Positions 56,837-64,000 of a stretch of DNA of 64,000 bases are shown one piece after another; the stretch's first letter is position 1, and each line of letters starts with the position of its first letter. A model generated the notes under the pieces. That model did not search any database, was not told the origin of the DNA, and worked only from the letters and a program-made list of their open reading frames with translations. Source of the stretch: Neoaquamicrobium microcysteis (lineage in GTDB: Bacteria; Pseudomonadota; Alphaproteobacteria; Rhizobiales; Rhizobiaceae); the NCBI RefSeq assembly GCF_008180155.1, contig NZ_VSZS01000067.1, forward strand, positions 248,001 through 312,000, given 5' to 3'. The position numbers and the translations under genes were made by a program.

Positions 56837-57877
56837 TCAGGGCGCGATGAAAACCTTTCCGTTCGGCTTCGCCAGTTCGGCCGGCACGCGCGAAACGGCG
56901 TCCGCAAGCGGCACGACGGCCGTCACATCCGTTGCCCAGCGCCCGTCGGAAAAGCGCTTCTGCGCCTCGATCACCGCTTCCATGCGGCGCTCCGGCCCCA
57001 TTGACCTCATCCACTCCGTGAGCCAGAAACCCTCCACCCGCTTGCGCATGAAGATGAGTTGCCCCGGCTCGGGTATAGGCGTGGTCGCCGGGTCGAGCCG
57101 GCCATAGATGATCCAGCGTGCGCCCTTACCCATCGCGTTGAAGATGGTGCCGGCCAACGGCCCCGTGACGGCATCGAGGAAGATGCGCGGCTTTTCCTCG
57201 CGCAGCACGGCGGAAAGCTGCTTTGCGAACTCCGGCGCATCGGCATTGAGCACATGCGCGGCACCCATCTCCTTGAGCATTGCGATCTGCTCGTCGCGGC
57301 GCACGATGGCGATGGGGCGAAGGCCCTCATCTTTCGCAACCGCGATCATCAGCTTGCAAAGCTGGCTGGCGCCGGCCGTTATCACGAACGCCTTCTCGCC
57401 TTCCTCGCGCACGATCCCGAGCATGGCGAGCGCCGTAAGCGGATTGACGATCATCGCGGCTGCATCCTCGTCGCGTACGGTATCGAGCAACGGGATGCAG
57501 GCCGGCGCTTCGGCGACTGCATACTCGGCCCAACTGCCCCAGTTGGTCAGCCCGGTTGCAAACGCGATCCGCTTGCCGACAAGCGCCTGCGCGGCCGGGT
57601 CGTCGCCTGCCGCCACCACCTCGCCAACGCCCTCGAAGCCCGCCGGCCGCCCCTGCGCGCGCGGCTGGCCGTACATTCCCTTCACGAACATCACGTCCGA
57701 TGGGTTGATCGATGCCAGCGCGACGTTGATGAGAACTTGACGACCCTCGGGTTTCGGCACGGCGATGGTGCCGGCTTCGACATAGGGCTCCATCGCCTCC
57801 AGAGCGGTGCCGGAAGGCTGCGCGGCATATCCGTCGTTCTTGAGCAGCAGCGCCTTCATCGTTTCGGGTATGGACAT
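56837..57877 (-). CDS. MDR-superfamily (zinc-independent) oxidoreductase, enoyl-reductase-like
   Basis: A 346-aa medium-chain reductase. It has NVALASINPSDVMFVKGMYG, RPAGFEGVGEVVAAGDD, and the nucleotide-binding AFVITAGASQLCKLMIAVAKDEG with IVRRDEQIAMLKEMGA. The cysteine zinc ligands of alcohol dehydrogenases are missing, so it belongs to the quinone/enoyl reductase branch. GTG at 57886 and ATG at 57877 are both possible starts; I chose 57877. It lies right after a related reductase gene and may act on an enoyl-CoA. Confidence 0.85.
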   Translation of the reverse strand: MSIPETMKALLLKNDGYAAQPSGTALEAMEPYVEAGTIAVPKPEGRQVLINVALASINPSDVMFVKGMYGQPRAQGRPAGFEGVGEVVAAGDDPAAQALVGKRIAFATGLTNWGSWAEYAVAEAPACIPLLDTVRDEDAAAMIVNPLTALAMLGIVREEGEKAFVITAGASQLCKLMIAVAKDEGLRPIAIVRRDEQIAMLKEMGAAHVLNADAPEFAKQLSAVLREEKPRIFLDAVTGPLAGTIFNAMGKGARWIIYGRLDPATTPIPEPGQLIFMRKRVEGFWLTEWMRSMGPERRMEAVIEAQKRFSDGRWATDVTAVVPLADAVSRVPAELAKPNGKVFIAP

Positions 57878-57886
57878 GGGCTGCAC

Positions 57887-58855
57887 CTACGGTTTGAGGA
57901 CGATCTTGCCGGTCGCGCCGCGACCAAGCACGCGTTGCAGGACCGCCGGTGCGTCGGCGAGCGGATAGACCCCTTCGATCACCGGCTTGACCTTGCCGGC
58001 GAGATGCCAGCCGACCAGTTCCCGCATGTTCTCCGCGTAGACCGCCGGCTCTTTCTGCGTGAACGCACCCCAGAACACGCCGACAAGCGAATAGCCCTTC
58101 ACCAGCGTCAGGTTCACCGGCAGCTTGGGGATCGTGCCCGACGCGAAGCCGATGACCAGCAGCCGCCCGTTCCACGCCATCGAGCGCGACAGCGCGTCGA
58201 ACGCCTCGCCACCCACCGGGTCGAACGCGACGTCCACGCCCTTGCCGTCGGTAGCGTCCTTGAGCGCATCCTTGAGGTTCTCGTAGCCCAGCACGACATC
58301 CGCGCCGGCGTCCTTCGCCACCTGCCGCTTCGCCTCGCTGGAAGCGACGCCGATGACGGTCGCGCCCATGGCCTTGCCGATCTGCACCGCCGCCACCCCG
58401 GTCGCGCCCGACGCACCCAGCACGCAAAGCGTCTCGCCCGGCTTGAGCTGCCCGCGCTGCTTGAGCGCGTGATGAGACGTGCCGTAGCCGCACAGCAGCG
58501 CGCAGGCGTCCGCAGCCGAAATCGCGTCGGGCAGCTTCATGACCGATGCTTCATGCGCACCGACCTTCTCGGCATAGGCGCCCATCGCAGACACCGACGC
58601 CACGCGGTCGCCGACCTTGAAGCTCGTCACCCTGTCGCCCACCGCGACTACCCTGCCGGCCACCTCCATGCCAGGCACGAAGGGCGTCGGCGGCTTCATC
58701 TGGTAGAGCCCCTGCACCAGCAGCCCGTCGGGAAAGTTGACGCCGATAACCTCCGCCTCGATCACCACCGTGCGCCCCTCGGCGACCGGCTCCGGCCAGT
58801 CGGCGTAGCTCAGCTGGTCGATCGGCCCGTAGTCGCTGGCGACGATGGCTTTCAT
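57887..58855 (-). CDS. NADPH:quinone-reductase-family oxidoreductase
   Basis: A 322-aa medium-chain reductase. It has IGVNFPDGLLVQGLYQMKP, FVPGMEVAGRVVAVGDRV, VLGASGATGVAAVQIGKAMG (NADPH binding) and FDPVGGEAFDALSR. This is the zinc-free quinone oxidoreductase group, which also includes several acyl-CoA and enoyl-CoA reductases. It begins 30 bp after the acyl-CoA dehydrogenase stop. The neighbours suggest it reduces a pathway intermediate. Ends 1-10 bp before the next gene's start. Confidence 0.9.
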   Translation of the reverse strand: MKAIVASDYGPIDQLSYADWPEPVAEGRTVVIEAEVIGVNFPDGLLVQGLYQMKPPTPFVPGMEVAGRVVAVGDRVTSFKVGDRVASVSAMGAYAEKVGAHEASVMKLPDAISAADACALLCGYGTSHHALKQRGQLKPGETLCVLGASGATGVAAVQIGKAMGATVIGVASSEAKRQVAKDAGADVVLGYENLKDALKDATDGKGVDVAFDPVGGEAFDALSRSMAWNGRLLVIGFASGTIPKLPVNLTLVKGYSLVGVFWGAFTQKEPAVYAENMRELVGWHLAGKVKPVIEGVYPLADAPAVLQRVLGRGATGKIVLKP

Positions 58856-58885
58856 GACGGCGTACTCTGGGAGTTTTTCAACGGT

Positions 58886-60136
58886 CTAAACCTTCTCCTG
58901 CGTGTACTTCTTGAGCTCTTCGCGCGCCACCTGCCGGCGGTGCACGGCGTCCGGGCCATCCGCAAGCCGCAGCGTGCGAAGATGCGTCCACGAGCGCGCC
59001 AGCGGCGTATCCTGGCTGATGCCCTGCCCGCCATACATCTGCACAGCCTCGTCGGTGACCTTGAGCGCGACGCGCGGCGCGACCACCTTGATCTGGCTAA
59101 TCCAGGGGGCGGCGGCCTTCTTGTTGCCCTGGTCGATCATCCACGCTGCCTTCAGGCACAGCAGGCGCGCCATCTCGATCTCCATGCGGCTTTCCGCGAT
59201 GATATCGAAGTTCGCACCCAGCTGCGCCAGCGGCTTGCCAAAAGCTTCGCGGCGCATCGAACGCTGGCACATCAGCTCCAGCGCCATCTCGGCCTGCCCG
59301 ATGGCGCGCATGCAATGGTGGATGCGGCCCGGCCCGAGCCGGCCCTGCGCGATCTCGAACCCCCTGCCCTCGCCGAGGATCAGGTTCTCGACCGGCACCC
59401 GCACATCCTCGAACTTGAGATGCAGATGGCCGTGCGGCGCGTCGTCGTCGCCATAGACCTTCATTGCCCGCAGCTTGGTGACGCCCGGCGTGTCGGCCGG
59501 TATCAGCACCATCGAGTGCTGCTCGTGCTTGCGGCGCGCCTCGTCCGGCGTGCGAACCATGGTGATGTAGATCGCGCAGCGCGGGTCGCCCGCGCCCGAC
59601 GACCACCACTTCTCGCCATTGATGACGTAGTGGTCCCCGTCGCGCTCGCACCGCATGGCTATGTTGGTCGCGTCGGAAGAAGCCACGTCCGGTTCGGTCA
59701 TCAGGTAGGCGGAGCGGATCTTGCCTTCCAGCAGCGGTGCCAGCCACCGGTCCTTGTGCGCCTGCGTGCCGTAGCGTTCCAGCACTTCCATGTTGCCGGT
59801 GTCGGGCGCCGAGCAGTTGAACGTCTCCGCCCCCAGATGCGCCTTGCCCATCTCTTCGGCCAGATACGCGTATTCGACGGTGGAGAGGCCGTAGCCGCTG
59901 TCGGAATGGGTGAGCCAGAAATTCCACAGCCCGCGCTCGCGCGCCTTGGCCTTCAGCCCTTCGAGAATTTCGGTCTGGCGCGGCGTGTAGCTCCAGCGGT
60001 CGCCGTCCTTGCCCACCTCGGCCAGAAACTCTTCATCCAGCGGGATGATCTCGTCGCGCACCATGCGCGCGACCTTTTCGTGGATCGGCTTCAGCCGCTC
60101 GGTCATGCCGAGGTTCATTTCCGGGTTTGCCGTCAT
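58886..60136 (-). CDS. Acyl-CoA dehydrogenase of the ACAD10/11 type
   Basis: A 416-aa FAD enzyme. Characteristic stretches are FNCSAPDTGNMEVLERYG, IRSAYLMTEPDVASSDATNI, NGEKWWSSGAGDPRCAIYI, YGDDDAPHGH and EGRGFEIAQGRLGPGRIHHC. They match the C-terminal part of mammalian ACAD10/ACAD11, which in concert with a kinase domain process 4-hydroxyacyl-CoA via a 4-phosphate. Here the kinase is a separate gene (62259-63293). AGAGGAAGAC lies before the ATG at 60136, which overlaps the TetR stop by 4 bp, so the two are translationally coupled. The longer frame to 60175 is not preferred. Confidence 0.92.
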   Translation of the reverse strand: MTANPEMNLGMTERLKPIHEKVARMVRDEIIPLDEEFLAEVGKDGDRWSYTPRQTEILEGLKAKARERGLWNFWLTHSDSGYGLSTVEYAYLAEEMGKAHLGAETFNCSAPDTGNMEVLERYGTQAHKDRWLAPLLEGKIRSAYLMTEPDVASSDATNIAMRCERDGDHYVINGEKWWSSGAGDPRCAIYITMVRTPDEARRKHEQHSMVLIPADTPGVTKLRAMKVYGDDDAPHGHLHLKFEDVRVPVENLILGEGRGFEIAQGRLGPGRIHHCMRAIGQAEMALELMCQRSMRREAFGKPLAQLGANFDIIAESRMEIEMARLLCLKAAWMIDQGNKKAAAPWISQIKVVAPRVALKVTDEAVQMYGGQGISQDTPLARSWTHLRTLRLADGPDAVHRRQVAREELKKYTQEKV

Positions 60137-60780
60137 GTCTTCCTCTGTTCGTCCTTGCCGCCCAGTCCGCGCCACGCGCAGGTCACCACCTGCCGCGCCA
60201 GTTCCTCGATGTCGGCCCGCGTTTCGCCCACGCGCGGCGCGTACCAGAAGATCGGCGAGTTCAGCGTCGTGAACATCAGCTGGTTGGCGATGCTGGGATT
60301 GTCGAAATCGAAATCGCCCTCGTCCCGCGCCGTCAGTATCGCCTCTCGAAAGACGTTGCCGTATTCGGTGCGGTACGTGATGAGTTCGGCGAAGACGCTG
60401 CGCTGCTCGGGCGTCGTCGCGCCGCGCAAGTGCATCTTCACGCCCATCCAGACAGTGCGCTGGAACGACCGCGTCACGATCATCTGCAGCACGTGCGCGA
60501 AGGCCATGTGCCGCCAGCGCGTTGCCGCGCGGCCGGACAGCGCGCGATAGGGCTCGATCGCGGCGTAGTTCATTTCCATGCCGACGCGGAACAGCTCGGC
60601 GAAGATATCGGCCTTGGAGCGGAAGTGATGGTAGATGCGGCCCTTGGTGGCGCCGAGGCTGCGGGCGATGTCGTCTATCGAGGTCTCGGTGTAACCGCGC
60701 TCGGTGAAGCAGTCGGCGGCGGCCTCCAGTATGTCGGCGCGCGAGCTTTCCTGAATGTGGTCCCTGACGCCAAGCATCAT
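60133..60780 (-). CDS. TetR/AcrR-family regulator of the acyl-CoA locus
   Basis: A 215-aa regulator. The helix-turn-helix reads AADCFTERGYTETSIDDIARSLGATKGRIYHHFRSKADIF. The rest is a helical ligand-binding region with aromatic residues. Two ATG codons at 60780 and 60777 follow GGAGG; I take 60780, while the frame open to 60840 lacks a site. Its stop overlaps the acyl-CoA dehydrogenase start. A 20-bp palindrome at 60868-60887 in the divergent promoter is the likely operator, and an acyl-CoA the likely ligand. Confidence 0.92.
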   Translation of the reverse strand: MMLGVRDHIQESSRADILEAAADCFTERGYTETSIDDIARSLGATKGRIYHHFRSKADIFAELFRVGMEMNYAAIEPYRALSGRAATRWRHMAFAHVLQMIVTRSFQRTVWMGVKMHLRGATTPEQRSVFAELITYRTEYGNVFREAILTARDEGDFDFDNPSIANQLMFTTLNSPIFWYAPRVGETRADIEELARQVVTCAWRGLGGKDEQRKT

Positions 60781-60867
60781 CGGGCCTCTACCTCCCTCCC
60801 GCCGGCTCCTCGTTTTTGCGAACCATGGGGAAATTCGCATCGAGCCTTTACGGGTATCGAAATGATG

Positions 60868-60887
60868 AACATACTACCGGGTATGTT
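60868..60887. promoter_or_regulatory. Palindromic operator between the TetR and SDR genes
   Basis: Arms AACATAC (60868-60874) and GTATGTT (60881-60887) with a 6-bp spacer form a 20-bp site. A TTGACA hexamer on the minus strand (60887-60892) overlaps its end, as expected of a repressor site over the TetR operon promoter. The SDR operon starts 56 bp to the right. Confidence 0.65.
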
Positions 60888-60942
60888 GTCAACGCGGCTT
60901 CCGGCTTTTCCTGTCCGGGCGCGGATACCGGGAGGATTTTCG

Positions 60943-61755
60943 ATGACGTATCTGGAGGATTTGTTTTCCGTGGCGGGCAAGACCGCGCTCGTCACCGGGG
61001 CTGCGACCGGCATTGGCCGCATGGCGGCCACCGGGCTGGTGCAGGGCGGCGCCAACGTGCTGATCGCCTCGCGCAAGGGGGCCGACTGCGCCCGCGTGGC
61101 CGAAGAGCTCAACCAGCTCGGCGGCGGCAAGGCCGAGGGCTTCTCCGGCGACGTCTCGACGGAGGAAGGCATCGCGGCACTCGTGGGCGAAGTGCGCCAG
61201 CGCACCGACAGCCTCCACATCCTCATCAACAATGCGGGCGTCTCATGGGGCGCGGACTACGAGAACTTCCCCTATTCGGCGTGGGCCAAGGTGCTGGGCG
61301 TAAACGTCACCGGCCTTTTCCACCTGACGCGCGAGTTGACCCCGTTGCTGGAAAAGGCCGCGAGCCAAGAAGACCCGGCGCGGATCATCAATCTGGGCTC
61401 CGTCATGGGCACGCAGCCGCTGGCCGACGGCGCCTATTCCTACACGGCATCGAAGGCTGCGGTTCACCACCTTACGCGCACGCTCGCCAACGAGTTCGCC
61501 GAGCGCCACATCACGGTTAACGCGTTTGCCCCCGGCCCTTTCCAGAGCCGCATGACGGCGTTTGCCACCGCCAGCGACGAGCAGGCCGAAACCGTCGGCC
61601 AGCGCGTTCCGATCGGCCGCATCGGCGCTCCGGATGACATTGCCGGCGCAACCCTGTATCTGTGCAGCAGAGCGGGGAGCTATGTCACTGGCGCCATCCT
61701 GCCACTGGACGGCGGACAGCATGTCCAGCATGGGATGTCGCTGTTCAAGGAATGA
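60943..61755 (+). CDS. SDR-family oxidoreductase of the acyl-CoA locus
   Basis: A 270-aa short-chain dehydrogenase. TGAATGIGR, INNAG and the catalytic YTASKAAVHHL motif are intact, and it ends DGGQHVQHGMSLFKE. GGAGG sits 7 bp before the ATG at 60943; the frame is open far upstream but that part is antisense to TetR. It is the first gene of the plus-strand half of the locus. A role in reducing or oxidising a 3- or 4-oxo acyl-CoA is inferred from its neighbours. Confidence 0.9.
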   Translation: MTYLEDLFSVAGKTALVTGAATGIGRMAATGLVQGGANVLIASRKGADCARVAEELNQLGGGKAEGFSGDVSTEEGIAALVGEVRQRTDSLHILINNAGVSWGADYENFPYSAWAKVLGVNVTGLFHLTRELTPLLEKAASQEDPARIINLGSVMGTQPLADGAYSYTASKAAVHHLTRTLANEFAERHITVNAFAPGPFQSRMTAFATASDEQAETVGQRVPIGRIGAPDDIAGATLYLCSRAGSYVTGAILPLDGGQHVQHGMSLFKE

Positions 61756-61767
61756 TGCGGGCCTGAG

Positions 61768-62262
61768 ATGAGCAACAGCGAGAATGAACCGCTTCCGCTT
61801 GAGGAAGCTATGAAGGCGGTCGGCCAGGAGGTCGGGGTGTCGCCCTGGCGTGTCGTGTCGCAGGAGATGATCGACAAGTTCGCCGATGCGACCGACGACC
61901 ACCAGTTCATTCATGTCGACCCCGAGCGCGCGGCGGCCGAAACGCCCTTCGGCGGCACCATCGCGCACGGCTTTCTTTCGCTGTCCCTGCTCTCGGCCAT
62001 GGCCTACGAGACGATCCGCCCGATCCGCGAGGCCGGCGTGGGCATCAATTACGGTTTCGACAGGCTGCGCTTCGTCTCGCCGGTAAAGTCCGGCGCGCGG
62101 GTGCGCACGCGCTTCAAGCTGGCCGAGATGACCGCGCGTCCTTCGGGCTGGATACACATCAACTACGACGTGACTATCGAGATCGAGGGTTCGAAGAAGC
62201 CGGCGCTCACCGCGCGCTGGCTGACGCTCGCAGTCATGGAGCGCAACAAGGAGCAGGCATGA
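61768..62262 (+). CDS. MaoC-like enoyl-CoA hydratase
   Basis: A 164-aa hot-dog-fold protein. The hydratase motif is FADATDDHQFIHVDPERA followed by TPFGGTIAHGFLSLSLL, with the Asp/His pair in place. It hydrates a trans-enoyl-CoA to an (R)-3-hydroxyacyl-CoA. It starts 13 bp after the SDR stop and overlaps the phosphotransferase start by 4 bp, so this is one translation-coupled operon. In the pathway proposed here it follows the dehydrogenase. Confidence 0.92.
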   Translation: MSNSENEPLPLEEAMKAVGQEVGVSPWRVVSQEMIDKFADATDDHQFIHVDPERAAAETPFGGTIAHGFLSLSLLSAMAYETIRPIREAGVGINYGFDRLRFVSPVKSGARVRTRFKLAEMTARPSGWIHINYDVTIEIEGSKKPALTARWLTLAVMERNKEQA

Positions 62263-63293
62263 GCGACCCCAACGCGCTCGATGCGCAGGCGCTGGCACCC
62301 TATCTGGAAAAGCATGTTCCCGGCTTTCGGGGACTGAACGACATCCGCAAGTTCGGCTCCGGCCAGTCGAACCCGACCTATGCGCTGGAGGCCGAAAGCG
62401 GCCGCTACGTCCTGCGCGCCAAACCGCCGGGCGAACTCCTCAAGTCTGCGCATCAGGTGGACCGCGAATACCGCGTCATGAAGGCGTTGAAGGGCACCGC
62501 CGTGCCGGTGCCGGACGTGCTGCACCTTTCGGGTGAGGATTCGCCGATCGGCCGCATGTTCTACGTCATGGCCTTCGTCGAAGGGCGCATCCTGTGGGAC
62601 CCCGCCCTGCCCGAAATGCGCTCCAACGAGGAGCGCGCGGCCGCAAGCGATGCCATGAACCGCGTGCTCGCAGCCTTGCACGATATCGACATCGACGCGG
62701 TCGGCCTCTCGGATTTCGGCAAGCCGGGCAGCTATTTCGAGCGCCAGCTCTCACGCTGGACCAGCCAGTATCGCGCTTCGGAAACCGAAACCGTACCGGA
62801 CATGGACGCGCTCATCGCATGGCTGGAAAGCAATCTCGTGCCAGACGACGGGCAGGTCTCGCTGGTGCATGGCGATTTCCGGCTCGACAACATGATTTTC
62901 GCCAGCGAGCGGCCCGAGGTCGTGGCCGTGCTCGACTGGGAACTGTCGACGCTGGGCCATCCCTTCGCCGACATTTCCTACCAGTGCATGCAATGGCGGC
63001 TGCCGCACGATTCCGGCTTCAGGGGACTTGGCGGCATCGACCGCGCCGCCCTCGGCCTGCCGGGCGAGGCTGAATATGTCGCCGCCTATTGCCGCAAGCG
63101 CGGCATCGCAGGCATCGACAACTGGGTGTTCTACCTCGCCTTCTCCTTCTTCCGGCTGGCTGCCATCTGCCAGGGCGTCTACAAGCGCGCGCTCGACGGC
63201 AACGCCTCCAATCCGGAAAAGGCGAAGACCTACGGCCAGGCAGTCAAGCTGCTCGCCGGCCTCGCCGTGGCAGCCATCGACAAGGGGGAGTGA
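62259..63293 (+). CDS. ACAD10/11-type phosphotransferase (APH fold), candidate 4-hydroxyacyl-CoA kinase
   Basis: A 344-aa kinase of the aminoglycoside-phosphotransferase fold. It contains GSGQSNPTYALEAESGRYVL, RAKPPGELLKSAHQVDREYR, LVHGDFRLDNMIF (catalytic Asp and metal Asn, about 204-214) and VLDWELSTLGHP. These match the N-terminal part of mammalian ACAD10/11 and the Pseudomonas LvaA kinase, which phosphorylates the 4-hydroxyl of an acyl-CoA. The ACAD partner is encoded in the divergent operon (58886-60136). Antibiotic resistance is unlikely. Another SDR begins 5 bp after the stop. Confidence 0.88.
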   Translation: MSDPNALDAQALAPYLEKHVPGFRGLNDIRKFGSGQSNPTYALEAESGRYVLRAKPPGELLKSAHQVDREYRVMKALKGTAVPVPDVLHLSGEDSPIGRMFYVMAFVEGRILWDPALPEMRSNEERAAASDAMNRVLAALHDIDIDAVGLSDFGKPGSYFERQLSRWTSQYRASETETVPDMDALIAWLESNLVPDDGQVSLVHGDFRLDNMIFASERPEVVAVLDWELSTLGHPFADISYQCMQWRLPHDSGFRGLGGIDRAALGLPGEAEYVAAYCRKRGIAGIDNWVFYLAFSFFRLAAICQGVYKRALDGNASNPEKAKTYGQAVKLLAGLAVAAIDKGE

Positions 63294-63297
63294 GAGC

Positions 63298-64000
63298 ATG
63301 GCGCGTTTCGACGGCCTGACGGTGCTGATTACGGGTGCTGCGGGCGGCTTCGGCCGCCGGGCGGCCGAACGCTTCGCCGCCGAGGGCGCGCGACTGGTGC
63401 TGTCCGACATGGATGAAACCCGGCTCGCAGCGCTCGCGTCGTCTCTCGACACTGAAGTCGCAACGCTGGCCGGCGACATCGCCGACGAGACGCTGTCGGA
63501 AAGGCTTGTCGCGCTCGCGCCGGAGCGCTTCGGCGGGCTCGATGTGGCGCTCAACAATGCCGGCATCGTGCACGACATGATGAAGCTGCCGTCCATCGCG
63601 TCCGAAGATGCACGCAAGGTTATCGAGATCGACCTTCTCGGCGTCTTCTACGCGATGAAGCATCAGCTTCCGGTGATGGAACGCCAGTTCCGCAAGGACG
63701 GACGGCGGGCCGCTGTCGTCAACATCGCCTCGGTGGCGGGCATCGCCGGCGCACCGCGCCTTTCCGTCTACGCCGCTGCCAAGCACGGCGTCGTCGGGCT
63801 CACGCGGTCAGCCGCTGCCGAATACGCGACCAAGGGCGTTCGTGTGAACGCCGTATGCCCCTCCTTTGCCCGCACGGCGATGGTGGAGAAATCACTGCCG
63901 CAGGGCGAGGCGGAACGCGGCGCGACCGAGGCCGAACTGGTGCGCGGCGTGCCGATGAAGCGGCTGGCCGAGGTGGACGAGATCGTCGAGGTCATCCTGT
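63298..64000 (+). CDS. SDR-family oxidoreductase (cut by right edge)
   Basis: The first 234 residues of a short-chain dehydrogenase. ITGAAGGFGRRAA (NAD binding), LNNAGIVHDMM and the catalytic YAAAKHGVVGLT are seen. The C-terminal end is missing. It begins 5 bp after the kinase gene, in the same operon. It may be the 3-hydroxyacyl-CoA dehydrogenase that follows the MaoC step; a thiolase has not been seen and could lie beyond the edge. Confidence 0.9.
   Translation, partial: MARFDGLTVLITGAAGGFGRRAAERFAAEGARLVLSDMDETRLAALASSLDTEVATLAGDIADETLSERLVALAPERFGGLDVALNNAGIVHDMMKLPSIASEDARKVIEIDLLGVFYAMKHQLPVMERQFRKDGRRAAVVNIASVAGIAGAPRLSVYAAAKHGVVGLTRSAAAEYATKGVRVNAVCPSFARTAMVEKSLPQGEAERGATEAELVRGVPMKRLAEVDEIVEVIL

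Noticed and set aside
57059-60550. A 1163-residue plus-strand frame across the MDR and acyl-CoA dehydrogenase genes
   Set aside because: It lies antisense to four well-supported genes, has Arg/His/Leu-rich noise-like composition and no ribosome site or domain.
62259-63293. Aminoglycoside resistance gene
   Set aside because: The APH fold is present, but sequence stretches and context fit ACAD10/11-type acyl-CoA kinases, not drug kinases.

Overview
The window looks like core chromosome of an alphaproteobacterium of the order Hyphomicrobiales (Rhizobiales), most likely a Mesorhizobium/Aquamicrobium/Nitratireductor-like Phyllobacteriaceae. The reasons are uniformly high GC with long antisense shadow ORFs, a Brucella-type Omp10 lipoprotein, the cell-cycle regulator CpdR, homospermidine synthase, a DUF882/M15 periplasmic protein, a MmgR/suhB-type small RNA beside an inositol-monophosphatase-family gene, and a ROSE-like thermometer ahead of an Hsp20 gene. 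I see no IS element, integrase, CRISPR array, prophage block or compositional island.

Layout. 1-4.1 kb: an SLC13-type transporter (cut by the left edge) and an SDR; a two-gene membrane operon (ABA4-like DUF4281 protein plus an unknown 282-aa membrane protein) divergent from a TetR regulator, with three related palindromes between them; a TerB/DUF533 protein. 4.2-10.5 kb: TrhO tRNA hydroxylase, an orphan phage-type muramidase, KDPG aldolase, a DUF882 protein and a response regulator of the sigma-54 activator class. 10.6-21.3 kb, mostly plus strand: oligoendopeptidase F, pabB, pabC, a DUF3445/HODM-like protein, homospermidine synthase, omp10, a PaaK-like ligase, ferrochelatase and an SPFH-NfeD pair. 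21.3-29.2 kb: cell-envelope genes (KdsD, a beta-barrel protein, GalU, an MltB-like transglycosylase, a DUF459 SGNH-like protein). 27.7-34.0 kb: glutamate synthase (gltB, gltD). 34.5-40.3 kb: threonine aldolase, Hsp20 with RpoH promoter and thermometer, an alpha/beta hydrolase, a palindromic intergenic element, hisN, the sRNA, an N-formylglutamate amidohydrolase, cpdR and tRNA-Val(GAC). 40.4-45.4 kb: Fe-ADH, ALDH and a glutamine-synthetase-like ligase, divergent from an RpiR regulator. 45.5-49.9 kb: an RND efflux adaptor and permease.

50.0-64.0 kb is the most coherent locus. On the minus strand, TetR, an ACAD10/11-like acyl-CoA dehydrogenase, two MDR oxidoreductases, LivHMGF, an acyl-CoA ligase and LivK run in one direction to a strong terminator. 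Divergent from TetR, across a 20-bp palindrome, an SDR, a MaoC hydratase, an ACAD10/11-type phosphotransferase and another SDR run off the right edge. Together they resemble a transporter-coupled pathway for a 4-hydroxy or 4-keto acid: import, CoA ligation, phosphorylation of the 4-hydroxyl, dehydrogenase-type elimination, then beta-oxidation. That substrate assignment is inference by analogy to ACAD10/11 and the Pseudomonas Lva pathway.

All calls come from reading sequence and translated ORFs. No database search, structure prediction or folding software was run.
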